Below, in pieces: positions 35,025-43,223 of a stretch of 64,000 bases of DNA. Where the stretch lies: positions 3,720,001 to 3,784,000 of the forward strand of contig CAWHBY010000002.1 in assembly GCA_963827855.1 (NCBI GenBank). The letters are read 5' to 3'. How positions within the stretch are numbered: position 1 is the stretch's first letter; every line of letters begins with the position of its first letter. The notes under the pieces are model-generated. The model was not told the DNA's origin, ran no database searches, and worked only from the letters and a program-made list of their open reading frames with translations. Source of the DNA: DTPU01 sp963827855. GTDB lineage: Bacteria; Planctomycetota; Phycisphaerae; Sedimentisphaerales; Anaerobacaceae. A program made the translations under genes and the position numbers.

Positions 35025-35995
35025 AGAAGAGGCTCTTGGTCTGCGGCGGCACCGGTTTCATCGGCAGGAACTTGGCGGAGTTCTTTGTCGATCAGGGGCA
35101 GTTCGAGGTCATCGGGACCTATCTGAACTCCGCCCCTCCGGAATACCCAGGCCTTCAGGCGGTCCGCGCGGACCTGACCGACAAGGCCGACGTGGCCCGG
35201 GTCCTGGCCGGCGTGGACGTGGTGATCCAGGCCGCGGCCTGCACTTCGGGGGCCCGGGACATCGTGCACCGGCCCGCCCTCCACGTCACGGACAACGCGG
35301 TGATGAACGCATTGCTCTTCAGGCAGGCCTTTGAGAGGGGCGTCGAGCACGTGGTGTTTCTCAGTTGCACGACGATGTATCCCTCCAGCGACCGGCCCGT
35401 CAAGGAGACGGACTTCGACGCCAACGCCGAGATCTACCCCGGCTACTTCGGGGGCGCCTGGACCAAGGTCTACAACGAGAAGATGTGCGAGTTCTACTCG
35501 CGTCAGGGGCCCACGCGGTGGACCGCGATCCGGCACTCGAACGTGTATGGGCCCTACGACAAATACGACCTCGAGCGGTCTCACGTCTTCGGCGCCACGG
35601 TCACCAAGATCGAGACCTTGCCCGAAGGTGGCACCCTCACGATCTGGGGACCCGGCACCGCGGCCAGGGACCTGATCTACGTCTCGGATCTGGTGGACTT
35701 CGTGAACGCTGTGCTGGCCCACCAGGAAGGTCAGTTCGAGATCTTCAACGTCGGCTGCGGTCAGATGATCCAGGTCAAGGATCTTGTCCGCAGGATCGTG
35801 GAGCACTCCGGCAAGCGGCTGCGGATCGAGCATGACCTGTCTAAGCCCACGGTCCAGACGAGCCTGTGCCTGGACTGTACCAAGGCCCTCAGGATGATCA
35901 GCTGGGAGCCCAAGGTGCCGCTCGACGAGGGCATCCGCAAGACGCTGGAGTGGTATCGGAACAGAAAGGAGCAAGTTTTAAGTGTTAAGTTTTAG
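35021..35995 (+). CDS. NAD-dependent epimerase/dehydratase (second of three)
   Basis: 324 residues, extended SDR. 'LLVCGGTGFIGRNLAEFF' binds NAD(P); 'FLSCTTMYPS', 'RHSNVYGPYDKYDLERSHV' and 'AARDLIYVSDL' follow. The active-site region is 'PGYFGGAWTKVYNEK', keeping the Lys but not the Tyr of YxxxK. Start at 35021 by ATGA overlap with the previous gene, with AGGTGGGG upstream. The last six codons (VLSVKF) and the stop TAG come from the heptamer repeat at 35974-36038, so the original C-terminus seems to have been replaced. Confidence 0.87.
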   Translation: MKKRLLVCGGTGFIGRNLAEFFVDQGQFEVIGTYLNSAPPEYPGLQAVRADLTDKADVARVLAGVDVVIQAAACTSGARDIVHRPALHVTDNAVMNALLFRQAFERGVEHVVFLSCTTMYPSSDRPVKETDFDANAEIYPGYFGGAWTKVYNEKMCEFYSRQGPTRWTAIRHSNVYGPYDKYDLERSHVFGATVTKIETLPEGGTLTIWGPGTAARDLIYVSDLVDFVNAVLAHQEGQFEIFNVGCGQMIQVKDLVRRIVEHSGKRLRIEHDLSKPTVQTSLCLDCTKALRMISWEPKVPLDEGIRKTLEWYRNRKEQVLSVKF

Positions 35996-36038
35996 GATAG
36001 AAGGCGACCTAAAACCTAAAACCTAGAACCTAGAACTC
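35974..36038. repeat. Heptamer repeat TTTTAGG, inverted pair
   Basis: Left arm GTTTTAAGTGTTAAGTTTTA then GG, a 12-base core, right arm ACCTAAAACCTAAAACCTAG and AACCTAGAAC. The left arm is translated as the end of the second epimerase and gives its stop codon; the right arm ends four bases before the ATG of the next radical SAM gene. Confidence 0.87.
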
Positions 36039-36041
36039 TCC

Positions 36042-37364
36042 ATGCTGAAGATCGGCTTCATCTTTCCGAGCAGCGACTACCTGCACGATCCGTTCAGGGG
36101 CGATCCTCACACGCACCTGCAGATCTTGACCGTGCTGGACCACCGCCTCGGCAACCGGGTCGATCTGCACCTGATCGATCTGCGGGGGATCAAGCGGGAG
36201 TGGGCCCTGTACCATATCCCTGAGTGCGACGTCTATCTTCAGTCGATCTATACCCTCGATTGGGATGAACAGATCTCGATCGCCCAGGCCCTGCGCGGCC
36301 AGTACCCCAAGGCCCTCCACATCGCCGGCGGTCCGCACGTCACTGAGTTTCCGGAGGAGTCCCTGAAGGTCTTTGACAGCCTGATCATCGGTGAGGGCGA
36401 GGAGCTGATCGTGCAGGCGATCCGCGACGTGGAGGGCCTGTCCCTGCAGCCTGTGTACCGCCAGGAATCGGCCGTTGACGTCAACGCCTATCCTGTGCCC
36501 AGCCGGCGGTTCCTGCCGCAGTCTGCAGTGGCCAGAAAGGGTCTGATGACCCTCAAGAAGAGGAAGGACCTGGACCCACTGTGGGGCACGACGGTCATCT
36601 TCAGCCGCGGCTGTCCTTTCCACTGTGCGTTCTGCGAGATGCCCAAGACCCGCATGGGCAAGGGCATCCGCTATCGCTCGCCCGATCGGGTGGCAGAGGA
36701 GATCCGGACTCTCCAGCGCGACTATGGCATCCAGGGCATCAACCTGCTGGATGAGATCGGAATCCCCCTGCAGCGGGAGCACGCAGTGGCCCATCTGGAG
36801 GCCGTCGGCTCGACGGGCATCGTCTGGCGAGGGCAGTGCCGCGTGGACGGGGTGACCCCTGAGATCGCGCGTCTGGCCCGGCAGTCCGGGTGCGTCGCCA
36901 TGGGCCTGGGCGTGGAAAGCGCGTGGCAGCCGTCGCTCGATGCCATCAACAAGAAGATCAGCCTGGACAAGGCCCGGCAGGCCATCCGCATCCTCAAGGA
37001 AAGCGACGTCGAGGTCCGGATCTACATGATCCTGGGCTTGCCCGGTGAGCCCCCGGACATCGTGGACCGGTCCTGGGACTTTGTGCAGGAGACCTGTCCG
37101 GACCTGGTGATTGCCTCGCTGTTCACTGTGCGGCCCGGCACGCCGGTCTTCAACGAGCCCCAGCGGTTCGGGATCAAGAGCATCCAGACCGATTGGAGCA
37201 AGACCCGGCACATGCACGGCCGCTACGACCACGAGGTGCCGTCCTTGACCTTCGAATACGAGGAGGTGACTCCCTGGGGCCGGTCCCTAACCGGAGAACA
37301 GATCGTCCGGAACTACGTGGAGTTTCAGTCTCGTCTACGCGAACATCACCTGAGTACCTTGTGA
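36042..37364 (+). CDS. B12-binding-domain radical SAM enzyme (440 aa)
   Basis: N-terminal cobalamin-binding-like domain ('AGGPHVTEFPEESL', 'IIGEGEELI') and radical SAM core with 'GCPFHCAFCEM' (C-x3-C-x2-C), 'INLLDEIGIPL' and 'LGLPGEPPD'. The size is near the minimum for the class, without the long C-terminal domain of the first enzyme. It probably modifies a sugar or lipid made by the cluster; the reaction cannot be told. The ATG is preceded by repeat sequence and has no Shine-Dalgarno. Confidence 0.88.
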   Translation: MLKIGFIFPSSDYLHDPFRGDPHTHLQILTVLDHRLGNRVDLHLIDLRGIKREWALYHIPECDVYLQSIYTLDWDEQISIAQALRGQYPKALHIAGGPHVTEFPEESLKVFDSLIIGEGEELIVQAIRDVEGLSLQPVYRQESAVDVNAYPVPSRRFLPQSAVARKGLMTLKKRKDLDPLWGTTVIFSRGCPFHCAFCEMPKTRMGKGIRYRSPDRVAEEIRTLQRDYGIQGINLLDEIGIPLQREHAVAHLEAVGSTGIVWRGQCRVDGVTPEIARLARQSGCVAMGLGVESAWQPSLDAINKKISLDKARQAIRILKESDVEVRIYMILGLPGEPPDIVDRSWDFVQETCPDLVIASLFTVRPGTPVFNEPQRFGIKSIQTDWSKTRHMHGRYDHEVPSLTFEYEEVTPWGRSLTGEQIVRNYVEFQSRLREHHLSTL

Positions 37365-37373
37365 CATGAGCCT

Positions 37374-38837
37374 ATGAAGATACTGCTGATCAACCCACCC
37401 GTGCCGCAGTCCTACTACAACCGGGAGTTCTACATCCCGTCGAGTCTGGTCTATCTGGCTGCCGTGCTGCGTGACCGCGGCCACGAGATCCGGATCCTGG
37501 ACCTGCGGATCTTCGACGTCAGCGGCCAGGCCCACGCCGAGGCCTTCTATGATCAGCGGGTCTCCGGCGAGGTGTCGTCCTTCAGACCTGACCTGATCGG
37601 ATTCGGATGTCTCTTCTCGGGCAACTTCCCCGATGTCCTGCGGCTTTCGCAGGTCTGCAAGCGGTGCTGCCCCGATGTTCCCATTGTCTCCGGCGGCATC
37701 CATTTCACGATCCACGCCAGGGACATCCTGACCCACTGTCCCTCCATCGACTGGATCATCCTGGCCGAGGGAGAGGAGTCGATCCTCCGGCTGGTAGAGG
37801 CGATGGGGCGAGGCCGCCGCGGCCTGGAGCGGATCGACGGCTTCGGCTATCGGGACCACGGCGAGATCAAGATCCATCCCAAGGCTTCCTACATCGAGGA
37901 CATCGATCGGATTCCGTTCCCGGCCTATGACCTGGTCCGGATCGAGGACTATGCAGTGGACACCTCGGGTTGGCACAACCCCAAAGGCCTGTCCTTCCAG
38001 ACCTCAATCCCCATCATTTCGAGCCGCAGTTGTCCCAATCGGTGCACGTTCTGCTCCATGTACATGAACATGGGGCCGCGATGGCGAGCACGGTCTGCCC
38101 GGAACGTGGTCGACGAGATCGATCACGTCGTCCAGACCTATGGACAGAACCACTTCTCGTTCATGGACGACAACTTCACCTTCTGCAAGGCCCGCACCCT
38201 GGAGATCTGCGACGAGATCGTACGGAGGGGCCTGGATATTCAGTTCGAGACGCCCAACGGCCTCTCGCTCAAGACCCTTGACGAAGAGGTCATGGACGCC
38301 CTGGACCGCGCGGGACTGGTCCGGGTGTCGCTGGCCGTGGAGAGCGGCTCGGATTTCATCCGCAACCAGGTCATGAAGAAGCACCTGTCCCGCGAGAAGA
38401 TCCTGGAGGTGGTCGGGCTGACGAAGAAATACCCCAGCCTGTACGTCAAGGCCTTCTTCATCATCGGCATGCCGGAAGAAACCCTCGAGACGCTGGAGGA
38501 GACCTACCGGATGATCGAGCAGATCGACGTGGACCGGATCTATCTCCAGAACATCGTGCCGTTCCCGGGCACCCGCGTCTTCGAGCAGTCCCTTCGCGAC
38601 CACCTGTTGGTGGACGTGGACGTGGACTCTCTCTACAGGAGCGACGCCCTGTACATCACCAACTACGATCGCCTCTTCATCAAGCCCTATGCCCTCGAGC
38701 TCGACCAACTGAAGGAGTTCAGACAACGCTGTGACGCGCTCATCCGCCGCCAGACGGAACGAAGACGGCGGCCCATCCAGGCGCTCGGCAAAGCCGGGCG
38801 TCCCTCCAGGGAGGTATTGCCATGCAGACCGTGCTGA
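37374..38837 (+). CDS. B12-binding-domain radical SAM enzyme (487 aa)
   Basis: 'INPPVPQSYYNREFYIPSSL' starts a cobalamin-binding-like domain (to about 150) with 'ILAEGEESIL'. The radical SAM core has 'RSCPNRCTFCSMYMNMGPRW' (C-x3-C-x2-C), 'MDDNFTFCKAR' and 'LAVESGSDFIRN', as in the P-methylase/HpnJ-like and MiaB-like branch. It starts ten bases after the preceding radical SAM gene and overlaps the HemN-like gene by 16 bases. Its close spacing ties it to the same transcript; the substrate is unknown. Confidence 0.88.
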   Translation: MKILLINPPVPQSYYNREFYIPSSLVYLAAVLRDRGHEIRILDLRIFDVSGQAHAEAFYDQRVSGEVSSFRPDLIGFGCLFSGNFPDVLRLSQVCKRCCPDVPIVSGGIHFTIHARDILTHCPSIDWIILAEGEESILRLVEAMGRGRRGLERIDGFGYRDHGEIKIHPKASYIEDIDRIPFPAYDLVRIEDYAVDTSGWHNPKGLSFQTSIPIISSRSCPNRCTFCSMYMNMGPRWRARSARNVVDEIDHVVQTYGQNHFSFMDDNFTFCKARTLEICDEIVRRGLDIQFETPNGLSLKTLDEEVMDALDRAGLVRVSLAVESGSDFIRNQVMKKHLSREKILEVVGLTKKYPSLYVKAFFIIGMPEETLETLEETYRMIEQIDVDRIYLQNIVPFPGTRVFEQSLRDHLLVDVDVDSLYRSDALYITNYDRLFIKPYALELDQLKEFRQRCDALIRRQTERRRRPIQALGKAGRPSREVLPCRPC

Positions 38838-40258
38838 ATCAGAGTCCTCGGGCGGCCCCCTCGCGGCGCCTGATGGAGCGATACTACGACCACGAGTTCA
38901 CCTACAATGAGTATCCGCACAAGAGCTTCTGGCGCCCCTCGTTCAGCCAGGAGGACGTCCAGGTTGCGCTGCAGCGGATGAGCGAGCACCATGAGGTCTC
39001 TCAACTGCTCTTTCTGAACATCCCCTTCTGCAAGAGGCAGTGCCTCTTCTGCATCTGCTATACCGTTATCACCCAGGACTACGGCCGCATCCAACGGTAC
39101 CTGGAGACCCTGCTCGCCGAAATCGACGGAATGCGGAGATTCCACGACCCACGGGGCATCCGCCTGGATATCCGGGAGATCCACCTGGGCGGCGGATCGC
39201 CGACCCTGCTGACCGAGCCCGATTTCGACCGGCTGGTCCAGGCCGTCGGGACGATCACGGCGATCGACCAGCGGCCCCGGTTCTCCCTGGAGGTGGACCC
39301 CCGGGGTGTTACGGCGGAGCGGCTGGAATTCTACGCCAGCCGGGGCGTCAACCGCCTCTCGTTTGGCGTGCAGGAGTTTGATGAGAACGTACAGAAGGCG
39401 ATCGGCCGGGTTCAGCCTGCGTCGCTCGTGGAGAACCTGCTCATCCCGCGGGTCCGCAGCCGTTTCGAGGGGATCAACTTCGACGTGCTCTGCGGCCTGC
39501 CCAGACAGACGCCGCAATCCTTCCAGAAAACGGTACAGCGGACGATCGAGTTCTCGCCTGATCGGATCATGCTGATGTTCTTCAACTACTGCCCGGGCGC
39601 CAGGGCCCACCAGTGGGGGATCGACCGGTCTGAGCTTCCCTCCCTGGATCAGAAGATCGAGATGTTCCACGAGGCGGCCGCGGCCCTCGAGGAGGCGGGC
39701 TACGTCCGGATCGGGTTCGATCATTTCGCCAAGCCCGAGGATGACCTGGCCAGGGCCTTCAGGGAGCGGTCGCTCCACTGGAACTCCCTGGGCTACAGGC
39801 CCGGCAGGTGCGTGGACATGGTGGGTCTGGGCGCGGGAAGCCTCAGCCGGCTCTCGGATGAGTACTACACGCAGAATCTCTATGACCTGGAGGCCTATGA
39901 GAAGGCCGTGCAGAGCGGCCAGTTCCCGGTGCAGCGGGGCTACCGGCTGACTGCAGAGGACAAGCTGCGGAGAGACGTGATCCACAGTCTGAGGTGCGCC
40001 TTTGAGGTGGATTTCGCCGCCGTCGGGCGGCGGCACAACATCGATTTCCGGAAGTTCTTCGCGGAGTCCTTGGCGGCCCTGGCTGCGTGCCAGACAGACG
40101 GCTTGGTGGAGATCTCGGACCGGTCCCTGGTAATCACCGAACTCGGCAAGACCTTCACCTCGCACATCTGCGGGGTGTTTGACGCGTTCATTGACCGCGC
40201 CGATCGGCGTGCGAGTGGAGCCCAAGGCCATCGGTCAACACAAGGAGTCCCATGCTAG
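38822..40258 (+). CDS. HemN/HemW-like radical SAM protein
   Basis: 478 residues. 'LNIPFCKRQCLFCICYTVIT' carries the C-x3-C-x2-C-x-C arrangement of oxygen-independent coproporphyrinogen III oxidase, and 'EIHLGGGSPTLLTEPDFDRL' and 'FGVQEFDENVQKAIGR' fit HemN. HemN uses two SAM molecules to decarboxylate coproporphyrinogen; here the final motif is Cys-Ile-Cys-Tyr instead of Cys-Gly-Cys-Asn. Sitting among sugar-modification genes, it may be a paralog with a new substrate rather than a heme enzyme. The C-terminal HemN domain is present. Confidence 0.85.
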   Translation: MQTVLNQSPRAAPSRRLMERYYDHEFTYNEYPHKSFWRPSFSQEDVQVALQRMSEHHEVSQLLFLNIPFCKRQCLFCICYTVITQDYGRIQRYLETLLAEIDGMRRFHDPRGIRLDIREIHLGGGSPTLLTEPDFDRLVQAVGTITAIDQRPRFSLEVDPRGVTAERLEFYASRGVNRLSFGVQEFDENVQKAIGRVQPASLVENLLIPRVRSRFEGINFDVLCGLPRQTPQSFQKTVQRTIEFSPDRIMLMFFNYCPGARAHQWGIDRSELPSLDQKIEMFHEAAAALEEAGYVRIGFDHFAKPEDDLARAFRERSLHWNSLGYRPGRCVDMVGLGAGSLSRLSDEYYTQNLYDLEAYEKAVQSGQFPVQRGYRLTAEDKLRRDVIHSLRCAFEVDFAAVGRRHNIDFRKFFAESLAALAACQTDGLVEISDRSLVITELGKTFTSHICGVFDAFIDRADRRASGAQGHRSTQGVPC

Positions 40259-41262
40259 ACCACGACATCTTGAAGCCGTTCCGAGGTAAGGGCGTGTTGG
40301 TGACTGGAGGCACCGGCATGATCGGCCGCCAGGTCGTGGACCTCCTCGACGAGGCGGGTGCGGCCGTCCGCATCGTCTCGCTCGATCACCTGCAGGTGAG
40401 CGCCAAGGCCGAGCACGTGTTTGGAGACCTGGCCGACTTCGACTTCTGCAAACAGATCTGCAGGGACATGGACTACGTCTTCCACATCGCGGGCATCGGC
40501 GCCTCCGTCAAGTCCGCCAAGACCCGGATCGCCAGCCACCTGGTGCCGCTGCTGCAGATGAACACCAACGTGCTCGAGGCGTGCAGACTGGCGGGCGCGG
40601 ACAAGGTCCTGTTCACCAGCTCCGTGGGCGCCTACGCGGATGCCGACGTGTTCCGCGAGGCGGACTATCGCCTCGAGAGCACGCCCATGGATTTTGCGGG
40701 CTGGGCCAAGCGGATGGCAGAGGCCCAGATCCATGCCTATCGCGCCGAATACGGGCTGACCGGGTATGCCGTGGTTCGTCCGCCCAACGTGTATGGTCCG
40801 GGTGACAATTTCCATCCCGACCATGCCTTGGTCATCCCCTCCCTGATGTACCGCATCTTCCAGGGCGAGAACCCGCTGGTCGTCTGGGGGGACGGCACCT
40901 GTGAACGGGACTTCGTCTACAGCCGTGACGTGGCTGAAGGCTGCATCCTGGCCCTGTGGCACGGGACCCACAACCCCGCGGGCTTCGTCAATCTGGGCAG
41001 CGGCCGGGTCCATACCGTACGGCAGTTGGTGGAGACCCTGAGGGGCTTTCTGGATTTTGAGTACACCTTCGATGCCTCCAAGCCCACGGGCGTTCGCCGC
41101 AGATTGCTGGACATCACCCTGGCCCGCCAGACGCTGGGCTACAACCCGACCACGACCCTGGAGGAAGGCCTGAGGAAGACCTGGCAGTGGTTCCTCTCGC
41201 ACCCCGACGAGTACCAGAGCAAGCAGTGCTACTTCGAACAAGAAGAAGCAGGAAGGTGTTAG
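40252..41262 (+). CDS. NAD-dependent epimerase/dehydratase (third of three)
   Basis: 336 residues, extended SDR: 'VLVTGGTGMIGRQVVDLL', 'FHIAGIGAS', 'LFTSSVGAYADADVF', 'VRPPNVYGPGDNFHPDHA'. The active site region 'DFAGWAKRMAEAQ' keeps Lys but lacks Tyr of YxxxK, like the other two. It overlaps the HemN-like gene by seven bases. The stop TAG belongs to the start of the heptamer repeat block (GTGTTAGG). Confidence 0.87.
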   Translation: MLDHDILKPFRGKGVLVTGGTGMIGRQVVDLLDEAGAAVRIVSLDHLQVSAKAEHVFGDLADFDFCKQICRDMDYVFHIAGIGASVKSAKTRIASHLVPLLQMNTNVLEACRLAGADKVLFTSSVGAYADADVFREADYRLESTPMDFAGWAKRMAEAQIHAYRAEYGLTGYAVVRPPNVYGPGDNFHPDHALVIPSLMYRIFQGENPLVVWGDGTCERDFVYSRDVAEGCILALWHGTHNPAGFVNLGSGRVHTVRQLVETLRGFLDFEYTFDASKPTGVRRRLLDITLARQTLGYNPTTTLEEGLRKTWQWFLSHPDEYQSKQCYFEQEEAGRC

Positions 41263-41326
41263 GTGTCATGTTTTAAGTTTTAGGTTGTCTTAAAACCTAA
41301 ATCCCAAAACCTAGAACCTTAGGTTC
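41257..41326. repeat. Heptamer repeat TTTTAGG, inverted pair
   Basis: GTGTTAGGTGTCATGTTTTA and AGTTTTAGG on the left, then TTAAAACCTAAATCCCAAAA and CCTAGAACC on the right, almost without a core. It fills the whole space between the third epimerase and the PLP-enzyme gene and supplies the former's stop codon. Confidence 0.85.
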
Positions 41327-41330
41327 TCCT

Positions 41331-42593
41331 ATGCCCACGACAACCCAGAACTCAGAACCCAGAACGCACAGCGCAGAACGCCCAGCGCCCAGCGGCGGCC
41401 TTCGCTACACTTTCGGCACGGTCACAATCACGGACGAAGCCAAGGCCCTGGTCAACCAGGCCCTCGATCAGGGGCGCCTCTCGTGCGGCCGGCTCGTGCA
41501 GGAGTTTGAGCAGAGGTTTGCCTCGCTGGTGGGCGCGAAGGAGGCGGTAGCCGTGGCCTCGGGCACGGATGCCGATGCCCTGGCCCTGGCCGTGCTCTAC
41601 GACTTCGGGGCCAAGAGGGGCGACGAGGTCATCGTGCCGGCCCTCTCGTTTGCGGCCACGGGTAATGCAGTGCTGCAGGCGGGCTTCAGGCCGGTCTTCG
41701 TGGACGTCGATCCTGTGACCTTGAATATCCAGCCGGACCTGATCGAGGCGGCCATCACGCAGCGGACCCGTGCGATCATGCCCGTGCACCTGATGGGCAA
41801 GCCCGCACCCATGGCCGCCATCCGCCGTATCGCGGAACAAAGGGGCCTGTTCGTGGTCGGCGACGCAGCAGAGGCCCACGGCTGCACCCTGGATGGAAAG
41901 GACGTCGCGGTCTGGGCGGACCTGTCCGCCTTCAGCCTCTACGTGGCCCACATCATCTCCACGGTGGAGGGTGGCATTGTGGTCACCGACCGCTCCGACT
42001 TCGCCGAGGTCTTGCGATCCCTGCGGTCTCACGGCCGGTTCTGCAAGTGCAGGACCTGCGTGATCAACCGGGCGGACCAATCCTGTTCCAGACGGTTCAG
42101 CCGGGGCCGTGACATGAGGTTTGTGTTCGAGCGGATCGGATTCTCCTGCAAGATGAACGAGATGGAGGCGGCCGTCGGCCTGGGCAACCTGGCCCTGTAC
42201 GATCAGATCCTTCAGAAGCGGAGGTCGAACCTCCGGTACCTTCTGGAGCAGTTCAAGAGGTTCGAGCCCGTCCTGCGTTCGATCGCCGAGCAGGAGGGCG
42301 AGCAGATCGGCCCGCATGCCATGCCGATCATCGTGGGGCCCGAGGCCCGATTCACGCGGGATGACCTCATGGCCCACCTCATGGCCCAAGGGATCGATCC
42401 ACGGGACCTGTTCTCCTCCATGCCGACCCAATGCCCGGGGTTCGCCTTCCTGGGCCACAAACGGGGCGATTTCCCGAACGCCGAGTACATCGGTGACCAC
42501 GGCCTCCACGTCGGCGTCCACCAGGACCTGACGCAGGAGCACCTGGACTACCTCATCAAAACGATCGAGGAGTTTCTGTCAAAGCATAGCTAG
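41331..42593 (+). CDS. DegT/RfbH-like PLP enzyme, His in place of Lys
   Basis: 420 residues. DegT/DnrJ/EryC1/StrS fold: 'AVAVASGTDADALALAVL', 'VPALSFAATGNAVLQAG', 'VVGDAAEAHGCTLDG'. At the position of the PLP Lys it has His ('SLYVAHIISTVEGG'), as in the dehydratases ColD and RfbH, so deoxygenation is likelier than transamination. Cys-rich 'CKCRTC' and a further Cys in 'DQSCSRRF' recall the iron-sulfur ligands of RfbH. The first about 18 codons are translated heptamer repeat (41343-41394); native homology starts near 'LRYTFGTV', and no other start codon fits better. Confidence 0.85.
   Translation: MPTTTQNSEPRTHSAERPAPSGGLRYTFGTVTITDEAKALVNQALDQGRLSCGRLVQEFEQRFASLVGAKEAVAVASGTDADALALAVLYDFGAKRGDEVIVPALSFAATGNAVLQAGFRPVFVDVDPVTLNIQPDLIEAAITQRTRAIMPVHLMGKPAPMAAIRRIAEQRGLFVVGDAAEAHGCTLDGKDVAVWADLSAFSLYVAHIISTVEGGIVVTDRSDFAEVLRSLRSHGRFCKCRTCVINRADQSCSRRFSRGRDMRFVFERIGFSCKMNEMEAAVGLGNLALYDQILQKRRSNLRYLLEQFKRFEPVLRSIAEQEGEQIGPHAMPIIVGPEARFTRDDLMAHLMAQGIDPRDLFSSMPTQCPGFAFLGHKRGDFPNAEYIGDHGLHVGVHQDLTQEHLDYLIKTIEEFLSKHS
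41343..41394. repeat. Heptamer repeat CAGAACN inside a coding region
   Basis: Tandem seven-base units CAGAACT, CAGAACC, CAGAACG, CACAGCG, CAGAACG, CCCAGCG, CCCAGCG. It is translated as the N-terminus of the PLP enzyme ('QNSEPRTHSAERPAPS'). It is the same family, inverted, as TTCTGCG at 5648-5670. Confidence 0.85.
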
Positions 42594-42594
42594 G

Positions 42595-42660
42595 GAGAAG
42601 TAAGAAGCAAGAAGTAAGAAGCAAGACAACAAGAGGTGAGGAAGAAGAGCACAAGAAGGA
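42595..42660. repeat. Heptamer repeat AGAAGYA
   Basis: Tandem AGAAGTA, AGAAGCA, AGAAGTA, AGAAGCA followed by degenerate AAG-rich sequence. It starts right after the stop of the PLP-enzyme gene and ends about 40 bases before the RmlC-like start. Confidence 0.82.
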
Positions 42661-42698
42661 ATCGCGGCTTTGGCTCGCAACTCACTTCTGAGGCGATT

Positions 42699-43217
42699 AT
42701 GGACTATAGACTCGAGATCTCAAAGACTTCCCTGGACGGCGTCCTGGCGATCCAGCCCTATGTGTTCGAGGATCACCGCGGTGAGTTTGCGGAGACCTAC
42801 AACGAGCGGATCTACCACCAGCACGGCATCACGACGCGATTCGTGCAGGACGACATCTCCATCTCCACTCGGGGCGTGCTGCGGGGCATCCATGGCGACG
42901 GCCAGACGACCAAGCTGTTGTCCTGTCTGCACGGCAAGCTGTACTTCGTGGTGGTCAACTGTGACACCGAGTCCAAGGACTTCGGCAAGTGGCAGTCGTT
43001 CATCCTCTCTGATGTCACCCGGCAGCAGGTCCTGGTCCCGCCCAAGCACGGCAACGGGTACCTGGTCCTCAGCGACAAGGCGGTCTTCCACTACAAGCAG
43101 TCCACGTACTACGACCGACCCGGGCAGTTCACCTACAAGTGGGACGACCCGAGGCTCAAGATCTGGTGGCCCATCAAGGAGCCGATACTGTCAATCCGCG
43201 ACGAAACGGGCAGGTGA
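42699..43217 (+). CDS. RmlC-like sugar 3,5-epimerase
   Basis: 172 residues, cupin fold. 'RGEFAETYNERIY', 'RGVLRGIHGDGQTTKLLSCL' with the catalytic His of the RmlC family, 'GKLYFVVVNCDTESKDFGKW', and 'PPKHGNGYLVLSDKAVFHYK' match dTDP-4-keto-rhamnose 3,5-epimerase. In heptose pathways similar enzymes epimerise GDP-4-keto-heptose at C3 and C5. Start at 'MDYRLEIS'; the earlier in-frame ATG at 42636 lies in repeat sequence. It sits six bases before the GHMP kinase. Confidence 0.87.
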   Translation: MDYRLEISKTSLDGVLAIQPYVFEDHRGEFAETYNERIYHQHGITTRFVQDDISISTRGVLRGIHGDGQTTKLLSCLHGKLYFVVVNCDTESKDFGKWQSFILSDVTRQQVLVPPKHGNGYLVLSDKAVFHYKQSTYYDRPGQFTYKWDDPRLKIWWPIKEPILSIRDETGR

Positions 43218-43223
43218 CGACCT

